DNA from: JAPOXR01 sp965116115 | GTDB lineage: Bacteria > Pseudomonadota > Alphaproteobacteria > Rhodobacterales > Rhodobacteraceae | Reading direction: 5' to 3' | Assembly: GCA_965116115.1 (NCBI GenBank) | Contig: OZ220486.1 | Coordinates: forward strand, 4,526,001-4,590,000 | Length of the DNA: 64,000 nucleotides | In this document: positions 17,357 to 28,277 of the stretch, in pieces | Layout: each line of letters starts with the position of its first letter | Position numbering within the stretch: position 1 is the first letter of the stretch | The notes under the pieces: model-generated | The model's database searches: none | What the model was told of the DNA's origin: nothing | The model's input: only the letters and a program-made list of their open reading frames with translations | Translations under genes and position numbers: made by a program

Positions 17357-17410
17357 ATCCATGTTCCGATTTAAGAGCGTTCCGGGAGAAAATTCAGCCT
17401 TTATTTCCTT
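17353..17410 (-). repeat. Long inverted repeat, right arm
   Basis: Inverted partner of 15403-15458: CAGCATCCATGTTC, then GCGTTCCGGG, TTCAGCC and TTATTTCC in the same order on the opposite strand. No transposase gene directly associated with it was recognised. Confidence 0.55.
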
Positions 17411-17792
17411 TTTCACACAGCTTTTCTGCATTTCATCCATGGAAGGTCCACCTGTTCAGGAGGCCAGCGCAGCCTGGCCTATGTCCCTAACCTGTCGTTT
17501 GACCATTCTCGCGGGGTGGCGGACCGCTGCGCATCGCGGCTGAAAGCGGGTTCATGTCCGGCGGCCGGCGCGTCCCGCCGGGCCGGAAAGGCATATGGCG
17601 GGGCGGTAACGCCATTCCGCCGCGGCCGGCGGCCGGGAAGTCGGCGCATACGTTTTTCGAAGGCCTTTCCGCAGCGCGAACCAGGACATCCGCGCTGCCG
17701 GCAGCGGGAAAGCGGGCGCGCGCCGGCGGGCCATCCGTCAGCGGCGGTCCGCGCAGAGGCCGGCAGGGGCTTTCAAGGTTTCAGCGTCGTTT

Positions 17793-17984
17793 TCAGCGGT
17801 CTCCGTCCTTCTTGTCCGGGCGGAGACTGCGGTAATCGGGGTCAAGCCGCCCGTTCTCCACGAGCATTTCGAGGAAAGCGGCGTTCGCGGCCAGCCGGGC
17901 ATAACCTCTCCAGAGGGTTTTATGTCCGGGCGGCGGGGCTTTCGGGCGGTCGATGTAACCGCCTTTGATAACCATGATCCGCAC
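17793..17984 (-). pseudogene. IS4/Tn5-like transposase C-terminal fragment
   Basis: 63-residue minus-strand frame with VIKGGYIDRPKAPPPGHKTL followed by WRGYARLAANAAFLEML, which resembles the extreme C-terminus of Tn5-like IS4 transposases (G-G-x-x-x-R-K...PPG...WRG). It could belong to the same element as 15520-16290, which lacks this end. Confidence 0.55.
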
Positions 17985-18110
17985 GGCTTGTTGGTGCCTT
18001 GATGAAACAAAATGCGCTGATTGGAAAGCAAAAATTCAAAAGCGAACGCCCTGGCCTTGAACTGTACTTTGGCTGCGAAAGAAAACGTCCGGTTTCCCGG
18101 CGGGAGCGGA

Positions 18111-18384
18111 TCAGCCGCCAGGCATGGTGAGGGGTAGCAGTTCCGCCAGCCACGGCAGGATGAGCGCCGCGAGTATGGCACCGCCGATCAGTTTCATCCA
18201 TTTGAGATCGGCTTCCAAACGGTCGATCCGTCCGTCAATCTTGGCTTCCAGCTGCGCAAGGTCAGCCTTGGTCGCGATCCCGCCGGTGATGCCCTCGCGG
18301 ACCACAGCGGTGATCGCCTCAGCTTTTTCCGCGCTGAAACCGTTGTCTTCGAGCCGCCGGACGGCCGACAGTGATGTCTGCCAT
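18111..18384 (-). pseudogene. DUF1640-like coiled-coil/membrane protein, copy 2, frameshifted N-terminus
   Basis: The C-terminal part is intact (GTG 18305 to stop 18111): EGITGGIATKADLAQLEAKI, DGRIDRLEADLKWMK and a transmembrane helix LIGGAILAALILPWLAELL. The first codons from ATG 18384 are out of frame because about 10 bases are missing near 18370. Copy 1 is broken in the other half, so neither gives a full protein. Confidence 0.6.
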
Positions 18385-18639
18385 GCTGTTCTCCTGTCGT
18401 TGTCAACCGGGCGCGGGTTTGAAGCGGCGGCTGGAAGATCCGTGCGACGTCGAGGCGACCCGTGACGGTTTCGTGGAATATCACGCTAACCGCGCTTGAT
18501 TAACGCCGCGGCAAGTGAAGTTCAAGGGCTCGATTAGCAGATATCTGCAGAACCCATGCGACATTCAGATCTACGGATGTTTTGTCCGCGTTGAGCCGAA
18601 TCAAGACGACTTTCGAACGCGGATTTTCTAGCCTTGGCA

Positions 18640-19405
18640 CCGCCGGTCCCAGGCTGTGGACTCAATCATCGGCTTTGCGGCATTCCGCAGCAGACGGCGG
18701 CGAAGTTGCGCATCCGCTTGTCAAAGCGGGCCGCGACCTGCCGGAACTGATTCTTCCGAAGAAACGCTCAATGACATTGCGACATTGCGCGTTGCACAGG
18801 CGCCTTCATCCAGCAGCCGCTGCCGCTCGCGGTTCGACTTTTACGGAATGACAGCCCGGCAGCCGGCTTCCGCTATACGCTTGAGAACGGCGTCAGTGTC
18901 GTAAGCCTTGTCGGCGATCAGGACGCAGCCGGCTTTAAGACCGTCAAGAAGGGCTGCCGCATCGGCGCGGTCGGCGGCCTGCCCCGGCGACAGGCGCATG
19001 CGGCGCAGCCCGCCTTTGCCGTCGACCATGGCATGGATCTTCGTCGTCCGCCCGCCCCGAGAGCACCCGATCTCCTGCGGCCCGCTGTCCTTGCGCGACC
19101 CGGCGGCACAGCGGTGAGCGCGGACTGACGACGAGTCGATCATCCGTTTCCGCGGCCCCGGATCGCCGTCGTTTTTTCGTCCGCGGCTTCTTCAAGCTTT
19201 TGAAGATCATCAAGAATCTTCTGCTGCCGGCCCGATTTTCTCCATCAGTTACAGCGGGTCGCATCCGGCCTGTAACGCTCAGGCTGATCCCGCCATGTCA
19301 TGCCGGCTGCCGATCATTTCAAATCTCCTTCGAGCATTCTCACCTCTGGTTGTCTGGCACTGTGCCGCGGCCGGCCCGGCATATCAAATAGCTGGGTCCG
19401 GCACC
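18640..19405 (-). mobile_element. IS5-family transposase remnant
   Basis: Matches the intact IS5 at 57671-58593: SSVRAHRCAAGSRKDSGPQE, IHAMVDGKGGLRRMRLSPG and VLIADKAYDTDAVLKRIAEA are readable on the minus strand, with frameshifts before and after. Both outer ends are recognisable, GTGGACTCAAT near 18655 and a degraded GGGTCC...CCTTAGG near 19400. Confidence 0.8.
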
Positions 19406-19831
19406 CTTAGGTTGCCGGACCCCGTCGAAAGCTTTCCATGAGATATTGACAGCGGTGGGGCCGAGCGGATGAGCCTTGACGCCCCCCCCCCCACCCTACT
19501 GAAACTGCCGATCAGCCGCTTGGCAGAGACGGAGCCGGGCTCCGGCTGCCGTTGAACTCCGGCATGCGCCGGATTTCCGTCCTTGTCATGACCAACGGTA
19601 TTCGGAAACACATTTGCAGGGCATCTGCAACATCTGCTACAGTCTGATCCGAACAAAGAGGCTGCCGGCTGACCATGGTGATGCATTTGATCATTGCATG
19701 GGTGGAGATAAGAACGGCTTCTCTCTGGAAATAATCGGCAACACGGCTCGTGCGCCGCCTCGCTGCGCGGCCTTGGCTAAAAGCGACAATCAAAGTGACC
19801 GTCAGCGCGTAATGAAGCTTGATCAACTGCC
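19406..19831. other. Tail of duplicated block, no gene
   Basis: Holds the 11-base C run and the shared duplication tail. The final ~120 bases before 19832 should carry the promoter of the methyltransferase locus, but no clear site was seen. Confidence 0.5.
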
Positions 19832-22800
19832 ATGACTAACGATGGATTCCTGACCGACCTGCTCTCCCGACCATGGCAGTTGAAAGACGTAGATGGACTG
19901 CAGCCTGAGAAATTGATTCTCGGCCAAGGCACGAACGCCATTGAGGTGGCACAGGCCCGATCCTTCGAGCGACCCGACACGGTCCGCACTTCTCGAAGCT
20001 TGGAAGTCCCGGCGGGGCGGGCGCGTGGCGCCCGTCCTGCTCGTCGTCACCTATAACGGAGGTGCGGCGTTTTGTGGAGCGTCAGGCGAAGAACCGCCCG
20101 TCCATATCGGCCTTGATGCGGGACTCGTTGAACGGATTTGCCGTGAAGCTCTTGAACAGCCTAACCGGCACGCGGCGTTGCGTTTCCTTTCGCAAGCCCT
20201 GCCTTCTTTGGAAACAACCCTGCCCGGCCTTAACAATGAAGGCTTGCTTGCACTGCATGAACTGGAGACCGGCGTCCGCAATCGCCCCGATTGGCACACG
20301 GCAGGCAAACGGGCGGAAGCGGCACTCGGAAAGCGCGGCGACGGCCTCCTGAAGGCACTGGGCTTTCGAATTGAGCGTATTGACAATCTTACCAGCCTGT
20401 TGCGCGCTGCCTATTACACACAAGTTCTGTCTTGACAAAGATATCGCCGCCGACCGGCGTTTCAAACAGACGTTCAATAACTTGGCCATGCGGCGCTGGT
20501 CATGGCGATCATCGGCGGCTGTCTGAACCGCCGCGGAGACCCGACGCCCGGACACCGGATCATCCGGCGGGGCTGCACGAATCCAGCCTGTTGACTGAAA
20601 ATTACGAGCGCCTGCCGAGACTGGACCGCGCTGGCCTGCTGTATCACCGGCGGCGTCAAGACAAACTTGTGTGTAATAGGCAGGTTGCGCGGGGGCGCCC
20701 GCCGTACGGCGCTTGCAGTCATGCTCCGGGATAACGAATCTCCCGAGGCGGGCAGCGACCGCTTCAACAGGCTGTCGCCCGTTTCATATGCGCTGAAAAA
20801 GGCTGACGACGAAAATCTTCCATGGGTGGTTGTCACCCAAGGAAACCGGCTGCGCATCTATGCGACAGCCACTGACGAAGGGGTGGGCAGGCGCGGGCGC
20901 ACCGAAACTTATCTCGAGTGCCAGCCATCTCTGCTGACCGATGACCGTCTTCCTTATCTTTGGCTGCTCTGCTCGGCCGATGCCTTGGTGCCCGATGGCA
21001 GCCTGCGCCGGATTCTTGAGGATTCGCGGCGTTTCTGGGTGATCTGGCAGATCGTCTCCGCGAAAGGATTTACGATCATGTCATCCCAAGACTGGCGCAG
21101 GGGATCGCCACGGCCCGGGGAATCGACGGGCCTGCGGCTGAAGATCTCGCAAATACGTACGAGATGGCGCTGACAGTGTTATTCCGTATGTTGTTCATCG
21201 CCTACGCCGAAGATCGGGATCTTCTGCCTTACCGCTCCAATGATGCCTACCGGCGCCGTTCGCTGAAAACAAAAGTTCAGGAACTCGCCGAGCGTGTTGC
21301 CAATTCAACACCGGTTGCCGAAGGCGATTTCCATTGGAACGAGGCGAAGTTGCTTTGGCAGGCAGTGGCTGCAGGCAATCCCGAATGGAACGTCCCGGCC
21401 TATAACGGCGGCCTGTTCTCCGATGATCCCGGAATTTCTCGCGCCGGAGCCGAACTGTCGACGATCACGCTGCCGGATGAGACGTTCAAGACCGCGCTTC
21501 GTCACCTTCTGGTGATCGACACTCCGGAAGGGGCACCGGGTCCGGTGGATTTCCGATCGCTCGGCGTCCGCGAATTCGGGACTGTGTATGAAGGTCTGCT
21601 GGAATCCGGACTCGCGCTGGCAGATACCGATCTGGCGCTCGGCAAGAACGGCTCCTATGCCCCCGCGCACGGCAAGCAAAAGATCTCAGTCCCTCGCGGC
21701 GCGGTATACCTGCACAACCGCTCCGGCGCAGGCAAATCCTCGGGCAGTTACTACACCAAGCCCTTCGCTGTGGATCATCTGCTGGACGGCGCGCTTGAAC
21801 CCGCGCTTGATGAGCATTTCACACGGCTGGACGCGATGGACGATGCCGGCGCAGAAGACGCGTTCCTTGATTTCCGCGTTGCCGACATCGCGATGGGTTC
21901 GGGTCATTTTCTCATCGGCGCCATCGACCGGATCGAAAAACGCATGGCCGGCTGGCTGGCGGGACGGCCAATTGCTGCGGCGGCTGATCGCGCGGCATTG
22001 CGTTTACGGCACAGACCTCAACGGGTTGTCCGTTCAGCTTGCGAGACCTGCGGTCTGGATTCATACCTTCGTGCCGGGGCTGCCACTGTCATTCCTTGAC
22101 CACAATCTGGTTCACGGCAACGCGTTGATCGGCGTCGGCAGTATCGACGAGATCAGAGGGAAATTCTTGGGCACGCAAGCGCCGCTGTTTGTCAATTCGG
22201 AGGAACTGCTCGGCGCGGCGAAGAAGCCGTTGCAGCGGTTGGCCAATCTCAATGACGCGACGCTTGCTGATATCGACGCCGCGCGTTCAGCAGAGTTGGA
22301 AGCGCATAAGGCGGTCGCTGATACCAAAGCGCTTTGTGACCTCATTTCGGCGCAAGCGATCTCTGATGACCGAAGGGTTACCGAATTTCCGATCGAAGAT
22401 GGGGGGGGGTAAGCCGGAATCCTGAAACAATGTCGGCAGTCAATCAGGCATTGAAACATACGCACGTCCTGCATTTTCCCGTGGCATTCCCGGAAGTTTT
22501 CCTGCGCGACCGTCCGGGTTTTGACGTGATTCTTGGAAACCCGCCTTGGAAGGAAGCGACGGTTGAGGAGCATGCCTTCTGGGCTCGGCACTTCCCTGGA
22601 CTGCGCGGATTGTCCCAGCGTGAACAGGAAGCGGAGAAGGCACGGTTCCGTAAGGAGCGGCCTGATCTCGTAAATGCCTTTGAAACAGAAACTCAGGAGA
22701 TGAACCGGTTACGCAAGGCTCTTGTCGGCGGCGTTTATCCTGGCATTGGAACAGGGGACCCCGACCTCTACAAGGCGTTCTGCTGGCGTTTCTGGCACCT

Positions 22801-24116
22801 GACCGCAGCCGATGGCGGGCGAATCGGCGTTGTGTTGCCGCGCAGCGCCCTTGCCGCCAAGGGATCAATGGAGTTCCGGCAGGCGATTTTCGGCGAGTCG
22901 GAACAGGTAGACATTGTGGTGTTAAAGAACAAAAGGGGGTGGGTTTTTGACAGTGTAACGCCCCAATACACGGTCGGTCTTGCGTGCATTGCCCGCGGCA
23001 CACCAAAAGAGAAATCGATAAGCCTGCGCGGTCCCTACGCCTCCGAATCTGCATTCACGGAGGGAATTAGATTGCCGGCTGCACGGTTCAACCGGGAGGA
23101 TGTGCTGAAATGGAACGACACCGCCTCCCTGCCGCTCCTGCCCGATCCAGATTCGATTGCCGTGTTCGCGCAAATTCGTAAATCGCCCCGCCTTGATCTG
23201 AACGAACGGGGGGGGGTAAGGTGGCGCGCCCGTCCGGACCGCGAGATCGACGCCACGAATCAGAAGGCGTTCATGACCTTCGACCGACCACACAGCGATG
23301 GCACGCGCGACCCGACAGCGAACTCCACGCGACGGCGCAGAAACATCTGATGACATTCGAGGATAAAGACCGCAAGGACGGCTACTGGCCTGTCTACAAA
23401 GGAGAATCCTTCGATATCTGGAATCCCGATACCGGCATTTACTACGCTTGGGCGGATCCGAAACCGTTACAGGATTGGATTCAGAGTAAGCGTCTGCGGG
23501 CTGGAAAAGCTGCCGCGACAGCGCTCACCGTGAATTTTCGCTGGAACATCTGAGAAACTGGGCTACTTTGCCGTGTTTCCAGCCAAGGATCGCTTTTCGG
23601 GATGTGGCGCGTGCAACAGATCGCAGGACGATCATCGCCTGCCTTGTGCCGCCCGAGGTATTCATAACTAATAAGGGTCCATATTTCTTGTGGCCGTGCG
23701 GTGATGCAAAGGATGAAGCCTATCTGCTCGGCATTCTTTGTTCGATACCTCTCGACTGGTATGCGCGGCGCTTCGTTGAAATCAATGTCAATTTCTTCAT
23801 CATCAACCCCTTCCCGATCCCGCGTCTGCCGCGCGAAGATCCGCTGTGGCAACGCGCCGTTTCGCTCGCAGGGCGTCTCGCTTCCCCGGACAAACGCTTC
23901 GCCGCGTGGGCGGAAGCGGTCGGCGTAACCTTTGGTCCGCTGGCGGCGGATGAGAAAGAGGATATGGTTCACGAGCTTGATGCCGTAGCTGCCCATCTCT
24001 ACGGCCTTGGGAAACGGCAGTTCGCGCACGTATTCGAAACCTTTCACGAGGGATGGGACTACAGTGCCCGGCTCGAAGGTGCGCTTCGGCATTTCCGTGA
24101 GTGGGAACGCCGATAA
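19832..24116 (+). pseudogene. Large Eco57I-type DNA methyltransferase, multiply frameshifted
   Basis: A gene of roughly 1400 codons read in successive frames: 19832-~19970, ~19970-20435, 20667-~21040, ~21045-~21975, ~21975-22400, 22403-~23290, ~23290-~23530, ~23530-24116. Recognisable parts: YEMALTVLFRMLFIAYAEDR, the SAM motif VADIAMGSGHFLIGAIDRIE, GTDLN, WIHTFVPGLPLSFLDHN, catalytic NPPW (VILGNPPWKEA), VYKGESFDIWNPDTG and a TaqI-like specificity C-terminus (LLGILCSIPLDWYARR). Proteins of this kind methylate adenine in restriction or BREX/DISARM-like systems. At 22401-22409 nine Gs separate two frames, and ten would join them. TAATG overlaps the next gene. Confidence 0.75.
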
Positions 24117-24622
24117 TGCGGACCGATCTCGATCCAGAGAATTTCCGTGGGACTCACGGGCTGGCGGGTATGGATATTGAGGATATGACCCGCCGGTTCC
24201 TGAATTGCGCCGATTGGCAATCAGGCGCCGCGCGGCCGACCCTGAAACAGCTTGAGGAGCCTGCCCGGGCCGTTCACGCCTTGACAGGATATTTCTTCCT
24301 TGCCGACCCGCTCGAAGAACCTCTTCCTGTCCCGGATTTCCGCACTGTCGGGAACAGACCTCCGCCACAGTCAAGTCCGGATATCCCGGATACGGTTTAT
24401 TTGTGCCGGCAGCGTCAAGCCTGGTATCATAAATTCGTGTGCACAGAGAGAGGGAGACCGTTCGCCTTCATTATCTCTGCCGGGTTCGGTGACGATGTCG
24501 AGGCGTCCGTGCACAGGGTCAGTATCCCGGATGTCCGCATTTCTCTCGAAATCGGCAGCCTGACGCCTTCCGGTATATTTCGCCGGGAAGACGCCCGGTC
24601 TGTTCCCGCAGAGGCGGTATGA
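24116..24622 (+). pseudogene. ImmA/IrrE- or XRE-like regulator, degenerate/truncated
   Basis: About 168 codons. Residues 30-110 resemble the segment that follows the HTH in XRE/ImmA-type proteins: ADWQSGAARPTLKQLE, AVHALTGYFFLADPLEEPLP, VPDFRTVG and TVYLCRQRQAWY. The zinc-protease HExxH part is absent and the last 60 residues are unrelated to that family, so the gene seems truncated. Start ATG 24116 overlaps the methyltransferase stop, and its end overlaps the helicase start (ATGA). It could still make a short protein. Confidence 0.5.
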
Positions 24623-27600
24623 CAACGCGCCCGGATTTTATTGACAACCGGAACGGCAACGATCTGGCGCGGGCTCTGGGTAATATTCTGAACGTCAAGG
24701 CAGACCGGGAGGCGGCGGAATCGAATGCCCCGCTTGAAGAGGTCTGCATCGCCACAGCGTTTTTCAGTCCCACGGGCTTCGGCTTGATCGCGGACCGGTT
24801 GCAGTCCGTGCCCGCGGTGCGGCTTCTTATCGGAGCCGACTTTTCAGTTAACGCAGCCGGCGGGCGCAAGAAGCCGGATGAAACGCCGGCAGCGTTCGAA
24901 CAGCGGCGGATGGCGTCCGGCCTGCGCCGCATGGACGATGCGCTCCGCCAAGAGCGGGACCATCTCCGTTTCACCCTTGCGAACGCGCATGCTCTCGGCA
25001 AGTTGGTTGCTGCGCTGCGCGCGGGCAATATGGAAGTGCGACGTTACGAAAAGTCGTTCATGCACGCCAAGGCTTATATCTTCGCCGCATCGGACGGCGC
25101 TTATGGAAAGCCGAGTGTCATCGTCGGATCCTCCAATCTCACCGGGGCGGGGCTGACCCAAAATCTGGAGTTGAATCTGGCTCGCTATGAACGGCCCGTC
25201 GTGGCGCAAGCAAAACAATGGTTCGATGACCTGTGGAATGAAGCTGAGCCCTACGATCTGGCAGCAATATTCGAAACGGCGCTTGAGCCGCGCAAGCCTT
25301 GGGAGATCTTCGTCCGGACGCTCTGGCAGCTCTATGGGAAAGAGGTCGAGGAAGATCAAGCAACGGACGATAACCTTCCTCTGACCAGTTTCCAGAAACA
25401 CGGGGCCGCGCGGGCGTTGCGGCTGATTGAGGAATTGGGCGGTGTCATCGTCGCCGACGAGGTAGGTCTGGGAAAAACATTCATCGCCGGGGAGATTCTT
25501 CAACTCTACCGTTCCCGGCACCAGCGCGCCCTTCTGATCTGCCCGGCGTCGCTTCGCGACAGCACTTGGAAGCGGTTTCTCAACAATTATCAACTGTTCG
25601 CCGAGTGCCTGTCCTTCGAGCAGCTGGCGAAGGCCGTCCGGCTGCGCCTGCCCGGAACACAGAACAGCGGCGGCATGCAGCTCCAACGCCCGCTGGAAGA
25701 GTATCAGCTTGTCATTGTCGACGAGGCCCACAATTATCGCAATCCCGATGCACCTACCCGCGCAGGGACGTTGCGGCGGCTCATGTTCGGGCAGAAGCGT
25801 GATCTCCTGTTGTTAACGGCCACTCCGGTAAACAACTCGTTATGGGATCTTTATCATCTTTTGCGTTTTTTCCTTCGTCAGGATACGCATCTTGCCGGGC
25901 GGGGCATTCTATCTATCCGTGAGCGGTTCGACCACGCAATGCGGGAGGATCCGTCCAGCTTGAGCCCAGATGTGCTTTACCCTGTCATTGATGCGACAAC
26001 CGTCAAACGGACGCGCCAGTTCGTGAAGAAACATTATGCGAACGACACTATTTCCGGACCCGACGGCATTCCGCGGCCGATCGTCTTTCCACAGCCCACG
26101 GCGCTCAGTGTCCGTTACAATCTCGACGACCTGCTTCCCGGCTTTTTTGACCGTTTGGAACGGGCGCTTGATCCGAATGACAGCGGGAGCATCTTATTCG
26201 CCCGCTATATGCCCCAAGTTTATCTTCTGGAACAGGATAATGAGGAGAACGCCCGGGCCAGCACCCTCGCAGGGCTGCTGCGTTCGGGTTTGCTCAAGCG
26301 TTTCGAGTCCTCAGCATACGCCTTTCGCCGTACTGTGCGGAAGATGATGCGTGAACATGACTTATTTCTGGATGCGCTTGATGCCGGCTATGTCGTTACC
26401 ACCGCTTTCATGAAGGAGTTGTCGGCGGACGATGACGCCGTATTTGAAGACGTTTTAGGACGCACGGAGCATCAGAACGACGCAATGCTATACGATACTG
26501 AATGCCTGCGCGCCGCGGTCGAGCGTGACCGTTTAATTTTACGGGAGTTGGCCGAACGGGCGGAAACTATCACGCCGGTTCGTGATACTAAGCTTCAAGC
26601 ATTGGCGAATGCGCTGGCCGAAATCGCCGAACAGACTGAACGTGAGGCCAGCGACGCCTATGACGAAACGCAGAAGCGCAAGGTCCTTGTGTTTTCCTTT
26701 TTCGAGGATACCGTCAAATGGATTTACGATTATCTGGAGAGCGAGATCAAGAGGCGGGAGGCGCTGCGGCCTTATCGTTGCCGCGTCGCTGTCGTCAGCG
26801 GATCGGACTCACTCGGCCCGGTATCCCGGGAGGCGGCGGTTCTGGGATTCGCGCCGGCCTCAATGGAAGCGCCGGCGGGCAAGAACGATGATCGTTACGA
26901 TATTCTGATTACTACTGATATTCTTGCGGAAGGCGTCAATCTCCAGCAGTGCCGGAATATCATCAATTTCGATATGCCGTGGAACCCGATGCGACTCGTG
27001 CAGCGGCACGGCCGGATCGACAGGATCGGCAGTCCCTACAGGCGTGTATTCATGCGGACGATCTTCCCGGTCGACCGCCTTGACCGTCTTCTCAAACTTG
27101 AGAAGCGCATTCTCGACAAGCTGGCCATGGCCGCGGCCAGTGTCGGCGTGGCCGCGCCGATAGAGGGAGGCGCCTACGGCGCGCAAGTGTTCACGGAAAC
27201 CCGTGAGGAGATTGAAAAGCTCCTTGCCAATGACCCCTCGCTCTACGAACGCGGCGGCACGGCCGGCGCGGCGCAGACCGGCGAGGAATACCGTCAGACC
27301 CTGCGCAAGGCGCTTGCGGAGGATCGTGAACGGATCCTCCGCATGCCGTGGAAATCCGGTTCCGGCATGACCGCAGGCGCACGGCGCGGAGTCTTCTTCT
27401 GCGCAGTTATCGCCAGGGAGAGCAGCTTCGAACGAACATGTCTGCGGTTCGTAGCCGCTGCCGACGACTGGAGCCCGCTAACGGATGAAAACACCATCCA
27501 AGACGAGGTCGGAGCCTGCCTGCGCCTCGTCGAATGCACGCCCGATACGCCGACTTGGTATCCAGACGCATTGCGGGAGCGGGTTTACGATTTCTGGGAG

Positions 27601-28005
27601 GCTGCACGGGATCACATCCTGACAGCCTGGATGCGCGAAACCGATCCCGCTAACCTGCAACCTGCAATACGGCGCTTGAACCACCGCGTCGCCGGCTTCA
27701 TCCGTGCGAATGTCCCGCTCGGCATGGGTGAGGAACGCGTAATGCGAGCGTTGGATATTTTGGAATCACCATGGCCACGGCGGGAAGAAACCATGCTGCG
27801 CGGCTGGTTCGAGACTAGCGGGCATAAGGGCCAGACTCTTTCTCGCTTCCTTGTCGAACGTATTATCGAGACTGGACTTGAGCCGGCGGAACCGCCTCTG
27901 CCGCTGCCGCCGATCAGCTTGGAAGACATCGAACTGCTTTGTTGGATAGGAATCGAGCCGCAAAGGCCATCAAACATCACGCACGAAACGAACAGAGTAA
28001 AATGA
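24619..28005 (+). CDS. PLD-domain SNF2-family helicase/nuclease
   Basis: 1128 residues, intact. Residues ~40-220 form a phospholipase-D-like nuclease domain with one HxK site: MHAKAYIFAAS followed by VGSSNLTGAGL. A SNF2 ATPase follows with Walker A DEVGLGKT (about 280), motif Ia LLICPASL, DEAH box (IVDEAHNYRN) and LLLTATPVNN. The second RecA lobe has DILITTDILAEGVNLQQC and VQRHGRIDRIGS. The C-terminal ~250 residues are unassigned. PLD-helicase proteins next to methyltransferases act in restriction-type phage defence. It is the last gene of a coupled unit with the broken methyltransferase. Confidence 0.88.
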   Translation: MTTRPDFIDNRNGNDLARALGNILNVKADREAAESNAPLEEVCIATAFFSPTGFGLIADRLQSVPAVRLLIGADFSVNAAGGRKKPDETPAAFEQRRMASGLRRMDDALRQERDHLRFTLANAHALGKLVAALRAGNMEVRRYEKSFMHAKAYIFAASDGAYGKPSVIVGSSNLTGAGLTQNLELNLARYERPVVAQAKQWFDDLWNEAEPYDLAAIFETALEPRKPWEIFVRTLWQLYGKEVEEDQATDDNLPLTSFQKHGAARALRLIEELGGVIVADEVGLGKTFIAGEILQLYRSRHQRALLICPASLRDSTWKRFLNNYQLFAECLSFEQLAKAVRLRLPGTQNSGGMQLQRPLEEYQLVIVDEAHNYRNPDAPTRAGTLRRLMFGQKRDLLLLTATPVNNSLWDLYHLLRFFLRQDTHLAGRGILSIRERFDHAMREDPSSLSPDVLYPVIDATTVKRTRQFVKKHYANDTISGPDGIPRPIVFPQPTALSVRYNLDDLLPGFFDRLERALDPNDSGSILFARYMPQVYLLEQDNEENARASTLAGLLRSGLLKRFESSAYAFRRTVRKMMREHDLFLDALDAGYVVTTAFMKELSADDDAVFEDVLGRTEHQNDAMLYDTECLRAAVERDRLILRELAERAETITPVRDTKLQALANALAEIAEQTEREASDAYDETQKRKVLVFSFFEDTVKWIYDYLESEIKRREALRPYRCRVAVVSGSDSLGPVSREAAVLGFAPASMEAPAGKNDDRYDILITTDILAEGVNLQQCRNIINFDMPWNPMRLVQRHGRIDRIGSPYRRVFMRTIFPVDRLDRLLKLEKRILDKLAMAAASVGVAAPIEGGAYGAQVFTETREEIEKLLANDPSLYERGGTAGAAQTGEEYRQTLRKALAEDRERILRMPWKSGSGMTAGARRGVFFCAVIARESSFERTCLRFVAAADDWSPLTDENTIQDEVGACLRLVECTPDTPTWYPDALRERVYDFWEAARDHILTAWMRETDPANLQPAIRRLNHRVAGFIRANVPLGMGEERVMRALDILESPWPRREETMLRGWFETSGHKGQTLSRFLVERIIETGLEPAEPPLPLPPISLEDIELLCWIGIEPQRPSNITHETNRVK

Positions 28006-28277
28006 AGGTAACCGCTTGTTATCGATGAATGGATGGATATAGCGACCGCGATTTGGCATGTGTGTCTTGTTAGTGAAGCGCTGTTTCACCAAAATGAATT
28101 GTGCGCCTCCTGCCTTGCGGACAACTCACGGCAGAGAGTTTCCCGTTCCGGAATGCGCCGGGACAGGCACTGGATGCTCAAGACGCATACGGTTTCCTTT
28201 CTGCGCGAACAGTTTGCTGCATAGGGTGTTCTTTCGGCCTCTGCGGCAATGCTATGAAGCCGAACATGTCCTTGCGG
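28006..28277. other. Intergenic, convergent genes
   Basis: 272 bases between the helicase and the permease gene, which point toward each other. No gene or clear terminator hairpin was seen. Confidence 0.5.

Larger units (their letters stand above)
16995..17792. other. Gene-poor stretch with inverted-repeat arm
   Basis: Apart from a possible C-terminal remnant at 17201-17356 and the repeat arm at 17353-17410, no gene is supported. Frames between 17500 and 17790 are arginine/alanine-rich shadows. Confidence 0.5.
18057..19706. repeat. Segmental duplication, copy 2
   Basis: Second copy of the 14056-15404 block, same order and orientation. It differs by retaining the full coiled coil in the DUF1640-like gene, by carrying a longer IS5 remnant with its outer end (to about 19405), and by about 100 extra bases including an 11-base C run at 19482-19492 before the shared tail. 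Confidence 0.75.
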
